Both the position numbers and the translations under genes were made by a program. Shown piece by piece: positions 8,399 to 15,646 of a stretch of 21,647 nt of DNA. Under the pieces are notes generated by a model. The model made no database searches and had not been told where the DNA came from. It saw only the letters and a list, made by a program, of their open reading frames with translations. Source of the DNA: an uncultured Oscillospiraceae bacterium (GTDB lineage Bacteria > Bacillota > Clostridia > Oscillospirales > Ruminococcaceae); NCBI GenBank assembly GCA_910587135.1, contig CAJULF010000046.1:1-21647 (forward strand). The letters run 5' to 3'. Positions within the stretch are counted from its first letter, which is position 1; every line of letters begins with the position of its first letter.

Positions 8399-8427
8399 AT
8401 TGTATTACTTTTTGAAAAAAAAATCAA
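8399..8427 (-). promoter_or_regulatory. Candidate ackA promoter
   Basis: On the minus strand TTGATT (8427-8422) is followed after 17 bp by TACAAT (8404-8399). This lies about 70 bases before the ackA start, in an A/T-rich stretch that could act as an UP-like element. Confidence 0.6.
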
Positions 8428-8446
8428 GAGGTTTTCAAAAAAATAA

Positions 8447-8475
8447 TTGATTTATTTGCGAATATGGTGTAAAAT
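8447..8475 (+). promoter_or_regulatory. Candidate promoter toward tmcAL
   Basis: TTGATT (8447-8452), a 17-bp spacer and TAAAAT (8470-8475) point to the right, back to back with the ackA promoter. If used, the transcript would carry a leader of nearly 400 bases that includes the palindromic MITE at 8562-8722. A GTGGGG box lies just after the -10. Confidence 0.5.
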
Positions 8476-8561
8476 GGTAGAGTGGGGTGATTTAACTAAC
8501 GGAGCAGCTTACCTACAAAAATTCATATTCTCACTACGACATAGTTAAATAAACGTACTTA

Positions 8562-8722
8562 GAGCCCGTTTAGTATCTCGGCGTGCACAGATCGCGCGTC
8601 GGATTTTTCGGCAGACGACGGCAATTTTTCGCCGAAATACTGTATGTATTTCAAGAAAAATTGGCTAAGTATGCCGGAAAATCAGCAAGCGGGATGCGTG
8701 CGACGAGATACTAAACAGGCTC
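8562..8722. mobile_element. MITE-like palindromic element, 161 bp, with TTA target duplication
   Basis: The ends GAGCCCGTTTAGTATCTCG (8562-8580) and its complement at 8704-8722 (GAGCCTGTTTAGTATCTCG on the minus strand) match at 18 of 19 positions. TTA stands on both sides (8559-8561 and 8723-8725), as expected for a 3-bp target duplication. Imperfect pairing continues inward almost to the centre, for example GGCAATTTTTC against GAAAAATTG and GAAATAC against GTATTTC. It has no reading frame. It would need a transposase elsewhere in the genome; the end sequence and 3-bp duplication suggest some IS5-family groups, which is inference. Confidence 0.8.
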
Positions 8723-8754
8723 TTAAAGCCTAAATCAACTGACTTCCTGCGCAT

Positions 8755-8841
8755 AATTTTTCCGAATGCCGCTGGTGAAGCGAAGCATTATCAGTGAGTT
8801 TGAAGCGCCTTGCTTTGCAAGGTGCTGTGGTTCGGAGAATT
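8755..8841 (+). repeat. Possible degraded relative of the structured repeat (copy F)
   Basis: Outer arms AATTTTTCCGAA (8755-8766) and TTCGGAGAATT (8831-8841) can pair with a small bulge. Inside is a 9-bp hairpin, GCGCCTTGC (8805-8813) with GCAAGGTGC (8817-8825), around TTT. The right side runs straight into TTTTAAATTAAAGGAG, the tmcAL ribosome site, much as copy D runs into the murD site. Sequence identity to the other copies is low, so membership is uncertain. Confidence 0.4.
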
Positions 8842-8863
8842 CTTTTAAATTAAAGGAGAAAAG

Positions 8864-10012
8864 ATGAAAACAGCAGCTATTATTTGCGAATACAATCCGT
8901 TTCACTACGGTCACAGGTATCTTATTGAAAAGACCCGTGAAGCGGGAGCAACGCATATTGCCGCGGTTATGAGCGGTAACTTTACACAGCGCGGCGACGC
9001 GGCTGTGTTTGACAAGTATATCAGAGCGAAAACCGCGCTGGAAAACGGCGTTGATCTGGTTATAGAGCTGCCGACTATGTACAGTCTTTCCGCTGCCGAG
9101 GGATTTGCGGCAGGCGCTGTCGGAATAATCGAGAGCCTTGGCTGTGTTGATATGCTGTCTTTCGGAAGCGAGTGCGGAGAGCTTTCTGTGCTGAAGGAAG
9201 CTTCGGGAGCATGCGAGTACGCAGTGCATACAGACAGCTTCCACGGACTGATGAAAAGCGGTCAGAGCTATCCTGCGGCGTTGGCGGCGGTTGTAAAAGA
9301 GCTTTACACGGACGATGTGTCCGAGGTTCTGAAAAGCCCAAACAATACTCTGGCAATAGAGTATCTGAACGCACTGGACGGTATCGGAAGCGTTATTGAA
9401 CCGTTCACCGTGACGAGAGAGGGCGCGGCTCATGACAGCGATGAGGCCGGAAAATTCTCCTCAGCCTCGCTTATAAGAAAGATGATATCAAGCGGAGAGG
9501 ACTATTCGCGTTACGCTCCGGCGGTCGACGCGCCGAGCGCCGATATAAATCGGCTGGAGCGCGCAATACTGGCGCGGCTGAGGGCAATGCGCAGAGAAGA
9601 TTTCGAGCAGCTTTATGACGGGGCAAACGGGCTTGCGGAGCGTCTTTACAAGGCTGTAAGGAAAGCGGGAACACTTGATGAGCTTTATTTTCTCACCAAG
9701 ACAAAGCGGTATACCCTCGCGAGAATAAGAAGAGCGGTTCTTTGCGGGTATTTAGGGTTAAGCAAGGGGCAGCTGCTGATTCCCAACGCTTATGTTCGTG
9801 TGCTCGGAATGAACTCCAAGGGAAAGGAAATACTCTCCACGGCTAAATGCGCCCTGCCCTTGGACACCTCGCTTAAGGCGCTGTCCAAGACAAGCCGTGC
9901 GGCTCATCGACAGGCGGCTTTTGAGGAGCGCTGCGGCGATCTTTACTCTCTGGCATTCAAGAAGCCTGCGCCCTGCGGGAGAGAGCTTACCGCAAGTCCT
10001 GTGATAATGTAG
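8864..10012 (+). CDS. tmcAL: tRNA(Met) cytidine acetate ligase TmcAL (YlbM family)
   Basis: The 382-residue protein starts with the nucleotidyltransferase signature IICEYNPFHYGH, holding the HxGH motif at residues 14-17. It continues with SGNFTQRG, then LVIELPTMYSLSAAEGFA, SPNNTLAIEYL and a C-terminal RYTLARIRR segment, all characteristic of TmcAL. The enzyme uses acetate and ATP to form acetyl-adenylate and makes N4-acetylcytidine at the wobble position of elongator tRNA-Met. The length is close to the Bacillus protein. AAAGGAG precedes the ATG by six bases. It lies divergent from acetate kinase, which handles the same metabolite, although this may be coincidence. Its leader region is crowded with repeats. 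Confidence 0.95.
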   Translation: MKTAAIICEYNPFHYGHRYLIEKTREAGATHIAAVMSGNFTQRGDAAVFDKYIRAKTALENGVDLVIELPTMYSLSAAEGFAAGAVGIIESLGCVDMLSFGSECGELSVLKEASGACEYAVHTDSFHGLMKSGQSYPAALAAVVKELYTDDVSEVLKSPNNTLAIEYLNALDGIGSVIEPFTVTREGAAHDSDEAGKFSSASLIRKMISSGEDYSRYAPAVDAPSADINRLERAILARLRAMRREDFEQLYDGANGLAERLYKAVRKAGTLDELYFLTKTKRYTLARIRRAVLCGYLGLSKGQLLIPNAYVRVLGMNSKGKEILSTAKCALPLDTSLKALSKTSRAAHRQAAFEERCGDLYSLAFKKPAPCGRELTASPVIM

Positions 10013-10143
10013 ATTATAACCTGATGGACGGGAAAAGCTTACGCGGTGGAGATAGACTGCTTATACAAAAGTCGGCTGCCCCATTCGAGCCAAAGGGACA
10101 CATTCCCATGAAATACCAATTTTGCGCTTCGCGCAGATAATTC

Positions 10144-10369
10144 AAAGCTGTTAAAGCTTTCAGCTTGTAGAAAAAGCCTATTTGCCGCGTAATGTCGGCG
10201 CATGAAATTTCAAAAAGTGTCGGAATTTGCTTCGCAAATTCCGACCGCTTCCCGCAATCGCGCGGAGTAAGCGCAGCGAACGGCGCGTGGTTGCGGGAAT
10301 TTTGAAATTTTTTAAAATAATACGCTCTTGATCAACCTTTATATACAGGCTGAAAGCTGTTAAAGCTTT
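10144..10369 (+). repeat. Perfect 17-bp direct repeats flanking repeat copy B
   Basis: AAAGCTGTTAAAGCTTT occurs at 10144-10160 and again at 10353-10369. The two copies exactly bracket repeat copy B (10161-10352) and look like a target-site duplication or an insertion between homologous copies. The remaining bases between tmcAL and the left repeat (10013-10143) show no gene, only a minor hairpin TGCGC-ttc-GCGCA near 10123-10135. Confidence 0.7.
10161..10352 (+). repeat. Structured repeat family, copy B (most complete)
   Basis: The element has near-inverted ends: CAGCTTGTAGAAAAAG on the left, and CAGCCTGTATATAAAGG read inward from the right. The outer stem is AAATTTCAAAA (10205-10215) with TTTTGAAATTT (10300-10310), 11 perfect pairs. 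The small hairpin, GTCGGAATTTGC (10219-10230) with GCAAATTCCGAC (10234-10245), has 12 perfect pairs around TTC. The large hairpin (10251-10264 with 10284-10297) has 14 positions, of which 12 are Watson-Crick and two are G-T wobbles. Its loop holds AGCGCAGCGAACGG. The folded unit is a three-way junction. It stands between two plus-strand genes. Confidence 0.88.
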
Positions 10370-10398
10370 TTATAAAATCAAATCAGGAGGACTACCAA

Positions 10399-11346
10399 AT
10401 GGTTCAGGTAACAGAAATCAACTACAAGAATTTCGGAAAGTGCGTTAAGATGGATAACGGCGTCGCAAGCGTTATCGTTACGGTTGATGTCGGTCCGCGC
10501 ATAATCTCCTACTGTCTTAACGGAAAGGAAAACGTTCTTTTTGAGGACGTTGATAGGGTGTTCTCGGACAACGGCGAGGAGCTTAAGGAGATGTTCGGCG
10601 AGGACAAAACATGGTATATCTACGGAGGCAGCAGACTGTGGAGCAGTCCCGAAAGCTATCCCGAAAGCTATTATCCCGACAACGTTCCCGTAGAATACAA
10701 CAGCCGCGAGCCGAATAAACTTGAAGTGGGAGCGCTCCACGCACGCACGGGGCAATATCACTCCATTACGATAGAGTTGGAGGAAAACACGTCGAAGTTG
10801 AAAATCGACTACGCAATATACAACAGGTCGGGCGCTGTCGTAACTCTCGCACCGTGGGCGCTTACGGTATGCGCGGCGGGCGGCGTTGAGATATTCCCTC
10901 AGAACAGACAGGACAACGGGCTGCTTTCCAACAGACGGAATGTGTTCTGGAGCTACTCGGATATCAACGACGACAGGTTTTTTCTTGGCAACAGATACGG
11001 AACGCTTCAGCAGGTGCCCGGCGCGGAGGGCAAATTCAAAATAGGAATGAACAACGAGGACTGCTGGGCTGCCGTTGTCAACAAGGGACAGATTTTCCTG
11101 AAGAATTTCTCTTATGCGGACGGTCATGAGTATCCCGACTACGGCTGCAATTTTGAGACGTTTACCAACGGCATTTTCCTTGAGTGTGAGAGCCTTGGAC
11201 CGCTGACCACGTTCAGCAAGCCGCATCACCGAGCCGACCTGACGGAAACATGGGAGCTTATCGAGTGCGACGAGAGCTTTGACAGAAAAAGCGAGGAAAG
11301 CATTGACGCTTTCGCGAAAAAGTATTTTCTCGGCAGGTGCAGGTGA
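10399..11346 (+). CDS. DUF4380-like protein, predicted galactose-mutarotase-like fold
   Basis: The 315-residue soluble protein has no signal peptide or membrane helix and is rich in beta strand. Features include VDVGPRIISY early on, GGSRLWSSPE near residues 76-85, APWALTVCAAGG in the middle, and NFETFTNGIFLECESLGPL followed by TETWEL near the end. This order resembles DUF4380-type proteins of the aldose-1-epimerase-like superfamily, where a GGxRLW(x)xPE motif is typical. The substrate is unknown; a carbohydrate is likely by family. Start choice is supported by CAGGAGG eight bases before the ATG. The MurL-type gene follows after 57 bases on the same strand, possibly co-transcribed, but no functional link is evident. 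Confidence 0.72.
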   Translation: MVQVTEINYKNFGKCVKMDNGVASVIVTVDVGPRIISYCLNGKENVLFEDVDRVFSDNGEELKEMFGEDKTWYIYGGSRLWSSPESYPESYYPDNVPVEYNSREPNKLEVGALHARTGQYHSITIELEENTSKLKIDYAIYNRSGAVVTLAPWALTVCAAGGVEIFPQNRQDNGLLSNRRNVFWSYSDINDDRFFLGNRYGTLQQVPGAEGKFKIGMNNEDCWAAVVNKGQIFLKNFSYADGHEYPDYGCNFETFTNGIFLECESLGPLTTFSKPHHRADLTETWELIECDESFDRKSEESIDAFAKKYFLGRCR

Positions 11347-11403
11347 TTCTCCTATATACGTATGCCGATCATGAAGCACATATAATTACCGAAAGGAACA
11401 GCT

Positions 11404-12720
11404 ATGAGCCTATACAACGAGCTTCGCGGGATGCACCCGCTGTTTGTTTACCACAGTTTTACCCTTTCCGAGGGCGCTTTGGAGTTTCATTTCAGCATTG
11501 ACGAATATCATTTTTATCCCCGCTGGGAGTTTGACAAGGCGCTGTACACGCGGGATCACTCCCGCGCGCAGGCAGAGCGCGCGGCATTTTCGCTTGGCAT
11601 GGCGGAGTTGGTGTCATATTGGAAGTGCGCATGCTGTCCGCGCGTTGAGATTCTCTGCGGCGGTCTGACGGAAAAACAGAAAAAGTGGTGGAAAAAGCTC
11701 TATTTTAACGGTCTTGGTGAATTTTTCTACCGCAACGGCATTGAGGCGGATTTTGAGGATTTTATGACGATAGACGCGCCCGAACCCGCTCCCCTGCCCC
11801 TCCGAAACGCGGAACTCAACGGCGTTCTGGTGCCCATAGGCGGCGGCAAGGACAGTGTTGTAACGGTGGAACTGCTGAAAAAAGCGGGCGCGGATATCTA
11901 TCCCTATATAATAAACCCGCGCGGCGCTACGCTGGGCTGCGTCGCAGCTGCGGGGATTGCTCCCGATAAAATAACAGGAGTGCGCCGCAGCATCGACAAA
12001 ACGCTGCTGGAGCTTAACTCAAAGGGATATCTCAACGGGCACACTCCGTTTTCGGCAGTGGTGGCTTTTTCGGCTGAGCTTTTCGCAATAATGTCGGGGC
12101 GGAAATATATAGCGCTGTCCAACGAAAGCAGCGCCAACGAGGTATATGTCGACGGCAGCGAGATCAACCATCAGTACAGCAAATCCACCGAGTTTGAGCG
12201 TGATTTCCGCGAATACTGCGCGGAATCGGGGGAAGCTCCCGAATATTTCAGTCTGCTGCGCCCTTGGAGCGAGTGGCAGATAGCGCGGGAATTTGTGAAA
12301 TATCCGCAATACTTCGGGGTGTTTCAAAGCTGCAATCTCGGATCAAAAACAAACGTCTGGTGCGGCGGCTGCGCGAAATGTCTGTATGTTTATATACTGC
12401 TCTCCGCGTTTCTTGAGGATAAAACACTGGAGGAAATATTCGGATGCAATATGCTGGATAAGGCGGAGCTTTCGGAAATACTGGAGGGTCTGATAACCGA
12501 AGGGCGCGACAAACCCTTTGAGTGCGTCGGAACAAGGGACGAGGTGCGGCTTTCTCTTGAAATGGCGGCAAAGCTGCGGGGAGAGCGGCTTCCTGCATTA
12601 TTGCGGCGTTACAGGGAGCTTTATCCGACATTCAACCCCGTTGACCTTTCGGATTTTTACGATAAGGATAATTTTGTTCCTGAGGAATTTCAATGGCTGC
12701 TAACAGCAAAACATACATGA
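11404..12720 (+). CDS. murL: UDP-MurNAc-L-Ala-L-Glu epimerase (MurL-type PP-loop enzyme)
   Basis: The 438-residue protein carries an ATP PP-loop, VPIGGGKDS (143-151). It also has ALSNESSANE (237-246), NHQYSKSTEFE (255-265), FQSCN (307-311) and WCGGCAKC (319-326). This set matches MurL, described in Xanthomonas oryzae. MurL uses ATP, releasing AMP and pyrophosphate, to invert the terminal L-Glu of UDP-MurNAc-L-Ala-L-Glu to D-Glu in the cytoplasm. The assignment is strengthened by a MurD2-type ligase downstream at 13969, which would make the substrate. The pair is separated only by an AT-rich ferredoxin gene and repeat copy D. GAAAGGA precedes the ATG. Generic PP-loop enzymes such as thiolation or amidation enzymes are the alternative, but the combined motifs and the neighbour argue against this. 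Confidence 0.82.
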   Translation: MSLYNELRGMHPLFVYHSFTLSEGALEFHFSIDEYHFYPRWEFDKALYTRDHSRAQAERAAFSLGMAELVSYWKCACCPRVEILCGGLTEKQKKWWKKLYFNGLGEFFYRNGIEADFEDFMTIDAPEPAPLPLRNAELNGVLVPIGGGKDSVVTVELLKKAGADIYPYIINPRGATLGCVAAAGIAPDKITGVRRSIDKTLLELNSKGYLNGHTPFSAVVAFSAELFAIMSGRKYIALSNESSANEVYVDGSEINHQYSKSTEFERDFREYCAESGEAPEYFSLLRPWSEWQIAREFVKYPQYFGVFQSCNLGSKTNVWCGGCAKCLYVYILLSAFLEDKTLEEIFGCNMLDKAELSEILEGLITEGRDKPFECVGTRDEVRLSLEMAAKLRGERLPALLRRYRELYPTFNPVDLSDFYDKDNFVPEEFQWLLTAKHT

Positions 12721-12869
12721 GAACTTTAAAATATCAGAAAAAACACTTCAAAATCAAACAGTCTAAGCAATTGAAAGCCAATAACAACATAATGTCATGC
12801 ACTAATTTTCAAATCCCATATCTGTTTGCGTGTTGCCGTGAAATGCTTTCGGCAATTTTACCAATACTA

Positions 12870-12898
12870 TTGATTGCTGAGGCGATGCGTGATAAAAT
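12870..12898 (+). promoter_or_regulatory. Promoter of the EFR1 ferredoxin gene
   Basis: TTGATT (12870-12875), a 17-bp spacer and TAAAAT (12893-12898) precede AGGAGG (about 12918) and the ATG at 12931. The surrounding 12721-12930 is AT-rich with no other gene signal, so the ferredoxin gene appears to bring its own transcription start. Confidence 0.65.
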
Positions 12899-12930
12899 GT
12901 TTACCATGTATAAAATTAGGAGGCAACTAA

Positions 12931-13692
12931 ATGATCGGAGTTTATTTTAGCGGAACCGGAAATACAAAGCATTGCGTTGAAAAGTTTATACAAGGATATG
13001 ATCCGGCAGGGGAAACATTTTCTATTGAAGAGGAAAATGCTGTGCAGAATATCTGCGTACACAGCGAAATGATCGTGGGCTATCCAATACAATTCAGCAA
13101 TATTCCGAAAATATTGCGGGATTTCATCGTTGACCATCCGAATATATGGAAAAACAAAAGGATATTTATAATTGCCACGATGGGATTATTCAGCGGAGAT
13201 GGAGCAGGGATGCTTGCCCGTTTATTGACCAAGTATGGCGCAACTATAGTAGGAGGACTTCATCTAAAGATGCCCGACAGCATAGGTGATGAAAAAGCAT
13301 TAAAGAGAACTTTGATACAAAATCAGGCCCTGGTGCTGAAAGCTGAGCAAAAAATAGAAAAGGCTGTACAGGCATTAAAAAACAACCGTCCAAGCCAAGA
13401 CGGGATTGGTTGTTTGGAACATTTGGCGGGGTTATTCGGGCAAAGATTATACTTCCGTAATAAGACAAAAACCTATTCTGACCAATTAAAGATCGATAAA
13501 GACAAGTGTATCCGGTGCGGAAAGTGCATTTCCCTTTGCCCTATGGAAAATATTCTCATGAAAGAAGGACAGGTTATACCAAGAGGTAAATGCACAATGT
13601 GCTATCGATGCATCAATTTTTGCCCCGCACAAGCAATTACCTTGTTGGGAAAAAGAGTTTACGAGCAGTGCCATATTGAAAAGTACTTATGA
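12931..13692 (+). CDS. EFR1-type fusion of flavodoxin domain and two [4Fe-4S] clusters
   Basis: The 253-residue protein begins with a flavodoxin FMN-phosphate loop, SGTGNT (7-12), continues through a flavodoxin-like domain to about residue 150, and ends with two ferredoxin motifs. The first cluster uses Cys193, 196, 199 and 203 (CIRCGKCISLCP). The second uses Cys221, 224, 227 and 231 (CTMCYRCINFCP). This architecture is the EFR1 family, cytoplasmic electron carriers common in anaerobic Clostridia; partners are unknown. AGGAGG precedes the ATG by seven bases, and a separate promoter lies at 12870-12898. Base composition is clearly more AT-rich than murL and murD on either side, which suggests insertion between them. 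Its stop overlaps the start of a short broken frame as ATGA. Confidence 0.9.
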   Translation: MIGVYFSGTGNTKHCVEKFIQGYDPAGETFSIEEENAVQNICVHSEMIVGYPIQFSNIPKILRDFIVDHPNIWKNKRIFIIATMGLFSGDGAGMLARLLTKYGATIVGGLHLKMPDSIGDEKALKRTLIQNQALVLKAEQKIEKAVQALKNNRPSQDGIGCLEHLAGLFGQRLYFRNKTKTYSDQLKIDKDKCIRCGKCISLCPMENILMKEGQVIPRGKCTMCYRCINFCPAQAITLLGKRVYEQCHIEKYL

Positions 13693-13780
13693 TGCGAAAC
13701 AGCGCTTGGGCGAATGCATTCCGTTATATTGACGAAAGATTTCAGGACATGACAACAGCAGCACAAGGTTATAAAGGGGG
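13689..13780 (+). pseudogene. Truncated gene fragment coupled to the EFR1 stop
   Basis: An ATG at 13689 overlaps the ferredoxin stop codon as ATGA, a typical operon junction. It encodes about 30 residues (MMRNSAWANAFRYIDERFQD and onward) before the frame enters repeat copy D. The rest of the open frame to 13931 is repeat-derived. The same peptide pattern can be read from copy C at 21273-21390 on the minus strand, so that part is not a real protein. The start may be the remnant of a gene cut off by the repeat. Origin not recognised. Confidence 0.35.
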
Positions 13781-13957
13781 ATTTTCAAAAAGCACACATT
13801 TGCCATTTTGCAAATGTGTGCGGTTTCCGTTAGGCATGACAAGTTTTGCGCAACATGGAGATTCTGCCACGTTGCACTTCGCTGAACTTTGCGCAAAACT
13901 TTTGAAGCACAGCGTAACGGAGTATGACTAACGGAAATTTTGAAATTATTTAAATTA
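13781..13957 (+). repeat. Structured repeat family, copy D (type-2 large hairpin)
   Basis: The left arm ATTTTCAAAAAG (13781-13792) faces TTTTGAAATT (13938-13947). The small hairpin has 12 perfect pairs, GCACACATTTGC (13792-13803) with GCAAATGTGTGC (13810-13821), around CATTTT. The large module differs from A and B. TTTCCGTTAG (13824-13833) pairs with CTAACGGAAA (13928-13937), and inside this AAGTTTTGCGCAA (13841-13853) pairs with TTGCGCAAAACTT (13889-13901). The far-left end found in other copies is missing. The right side runs into AAGGAG, the murD ribosome site. Confidence 0.85.
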
Positions 13958-13968
13958 AGGAGCGGATA

Positions 13969-15312
13969 ATGGAACTTAAGGTATTAAAGCCCGTTTTTGA
14001 AGGCAGGCGCTGCGTTATTCTCGGCTTCGGACGCGAGGGCAGAATCTGGCTGGATATTCTTAGGCGGCTGGACTGCTGTGCCGAGATAGCCGTGGCGGAT
14101 ATTAAACAGCAGGATATCGGGGGGGTAACGCTGCACTGCGGAGAGGACTATCTTCATAAATGCCGTGGCTACGACCTTATACTTCAATCCCCGGGGGTTA
14201 TTATCAAGGATCATCTCCCGCCTGAGGACAAGGCGAAAATTCTCACCCAGACAGAACTGCTTCTGCGGCTAAAGCCCTGCAAAATAATTGGGATAACCGG
14301 CACAAAGGGAAAGTCAACCACCTCGGCGCTTACTCATCATTTTCTGTCATACTGCGGATTTAAAACAATGCTTGTCGGAAATATCGGTGTGCCGCCGTTG
14401 GAGCTCCTTGAGGAAATGACGGAGGACACTGTCGCGGTGTGCGAAATGAGCTGCCATCAGCTGGAATTCGCGCGGCACTCCCCCGATATCGCGGTGCTGC
14501 TGAACATTTTCCCCGAGCACCTCGACCATTATATAAGCTTTGAAGCCTATGCGGAGGCAAAACGGAATATATGCCGCTTTCAGGGCGCGGGTGATACGGC
14601 GATAGTTAATTCGGGTATCACCGCAAAATGCGGAGGAATCCGTGTCACAGCCGCGTTCGGCAAATCCGCAGACATATGGACCGACGGCGAGAAAATCGTG
14701 CTTTTCGGAAAGGAGATACCGCAAGAAGATATCCGCACCAAGCTGCGCGGCAGACATAATCTTTACAATATTGCGGTCGCTCTGGCAGCGGCGGTCACGG
14801 CGGGAGCGGAGCTTGGAGAGTGCCTTGAGGCTCTTGAGAGCTTCAGCGGACTGGAGCACCGTTTGGAATACGTCGCAACGGTGAACGGCGCAGAGTATAT
14901 CAACGACAGCATAAGCACTATTCCCGAAGCGGCGATCGCAGCTGTAAAAGCATTCGACAACACCGACTGCCTTATTCTCGGCGGAATGGACAGAGGTATC
15001 CCCTATGATATTCTCGGAGATTTTCTCAATACGGGAATTGTTGAGAACGTTATTCTGCTGCCCGACAGCGGAGAACGCATAGGCGCGCTTATAACAAACC
15101 TCGAGGTAAACGTTATCCATGCGCGGGATATGGAGCAGGCAGTGCGGGAAGCGGCAAAATGCGCGAAGCGCCGCGTTATCCTCTCCCCTGCCGCCGCAAG
15201 CTACGGCTTTTACAAGAATTTCGAGGAGCGCGGGCGGCACTTCAAACAGCTTATAAAGAATATGCGGTATTATACCGACAACTATAAAGAATCAAACTCA
15301 AATGACCGATAA
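13969..15312 (+). CDS. murD: MurD2-type UDP-MurNAc-L-alanine--L-glutamate ligase (MurD family)
   Basis: The 447-residue protein has all three Mur ligase domains. It opens with an N-terminal Rossmann part with GFGREGR, then the ATP P-loop GTKGKSTT (111-118). NIFPEHLDHY with the AK pair near 197-198, GRHNLYN (261-267), LEHRLE (295-300) and LSPAAASYGFYKNFEERG follow. Ordinary MurD has NDSKATN at the substrate site; here it is NDSISTIPEAA (312-322). That form resembles MurD2, which adds L-Glu rather than D-Glu to UDP-MurNAc-L-Ala. A MurL-type epimerase gene lies upstream at 11404, so the two would give D-Glu by ligation then inversion. The general ligase function is very likely; the L-Glu preference is inferred. 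AAGGAG lies seven bases before the ATG at the edge of repeat copy D. Confidence 0.88.
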   Translation: MELKVLKPVFEGRRCVILGFGREGRIWLDILRRLDCCAEIAVADIKQQDIGGVTLHCGEDYLHKCRGYDLILQSPGVIIKDHLPPEDKAKILTQTELLLRLKPCKIIGITGTKGKSTTSALTHHFLSYCGFKTMLVGNIGVPPLELLEEMTEDTVAVCEMSCHQLEFARHSPDIAVLLNIFPEHLDHYISFEAYAEAKRNICRFQGAGDTAIVNSGITAKCGGIRVTAAFGKSADIWTDGEKIVLFGKEIPQEDIRTKLRGRHNLYNIAVALAAAVTAGAELGECLEALESFSGLEHRLEYVATVNGAEYINDSISTIPEAAIAAVKAFDNTDCLILGGMDRGIPYDILGDFLNTGIVENVILLPDSGERIGALITNLEVNVIHARDMEQAVREAAKCAKRRVILSPAAASYGFYKNFEERGRHFKQLIKNMRYYTDNYKESNSNDR

Positions 15313-15640
15313 AGATAAGTATATGGACCAATTAAATAATATTAATATAGGGGACAGTATTACAATTTATACGGAACAAAACGTCACATTACCGCTTTTG
15401 TTAATCACCCGCGTTAATACCGATTACTATACCTGTTTATTCCGAAGCGAAACGCAAATTATGTATTTGGTTGAGGACTTATTATATGAATCAAGTTTTC
15501 TCTCTTATATTGAACGGAAGCTTTCCGACCCTAAAATGCGGATTACCAAACGTGCCGCATTAAGCGCCATCGATAAATTTATTGAATGTAATGGGGATAT
15601 ATCACAGTGTATTGAATGGATAACGGACGTGAATTATTGA
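15302..15640 (+). CDS. Small protein of unknown function
   Basis: This frame of 112 residues overlaps the end of murD by 11 bases. It has no strong ribosome site of its own, so translational coupling to murD is likely if it is expressed. The product is soluble, acidic and helix-prone at its C-terminal half, with no recognisable motif, membrane helix or signal peptide. The DNA is more AT-rich than murD. The IS256-family element begins only a few bases after its stop, so the stop or tail may once have been different. No function is proposed. Confidence 0.5.
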   Translation: MTDKDKYMDQLNNINIGDSITIYTEQNVTLPLLLITRVNTDYYTCLFRSETQIMYLVEDLLYESSFLSYIERKLSDPKMRITKRAALSAIDKFIECNGDISQCIEWITDVNY

Positions 15641-15646
15641 GTTAAG

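Noticed and set aside
8470..8490. GTGGGG box after the promoter, recalling MraZ binding sites upstream of cell-division clusters.
   Set aside because: Only one box is present, not the spaced set of repeats, and no mraZ or division gene is nearby.
10378..11379. Long minus-strand frame (333 codons) opposite the DUF4380-like gene; similar long antisense frames at 2322-3233 (+), 14347-15240 (-), 16336-16896 (-) and 8735-9433 (-).
   Set aside because: They lie opposite strong coding sequences with clear motifs and ribosome sites, have no family motifs of their own, and are explained by codon bias of the real genes.
13794..13931. Reading frame ending FAQHGDSATLHFAELCAKLL, with a near-identical peptide on the minus strand at 21273-21476, suggesting a conserved small protein.
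   Set aside because: Both come from the type-2 large hairpin of repeat copies D and C1. DNA pairing is what is conserved, there is no ribosome site, and the upstream parts of the two frames are unrelated.
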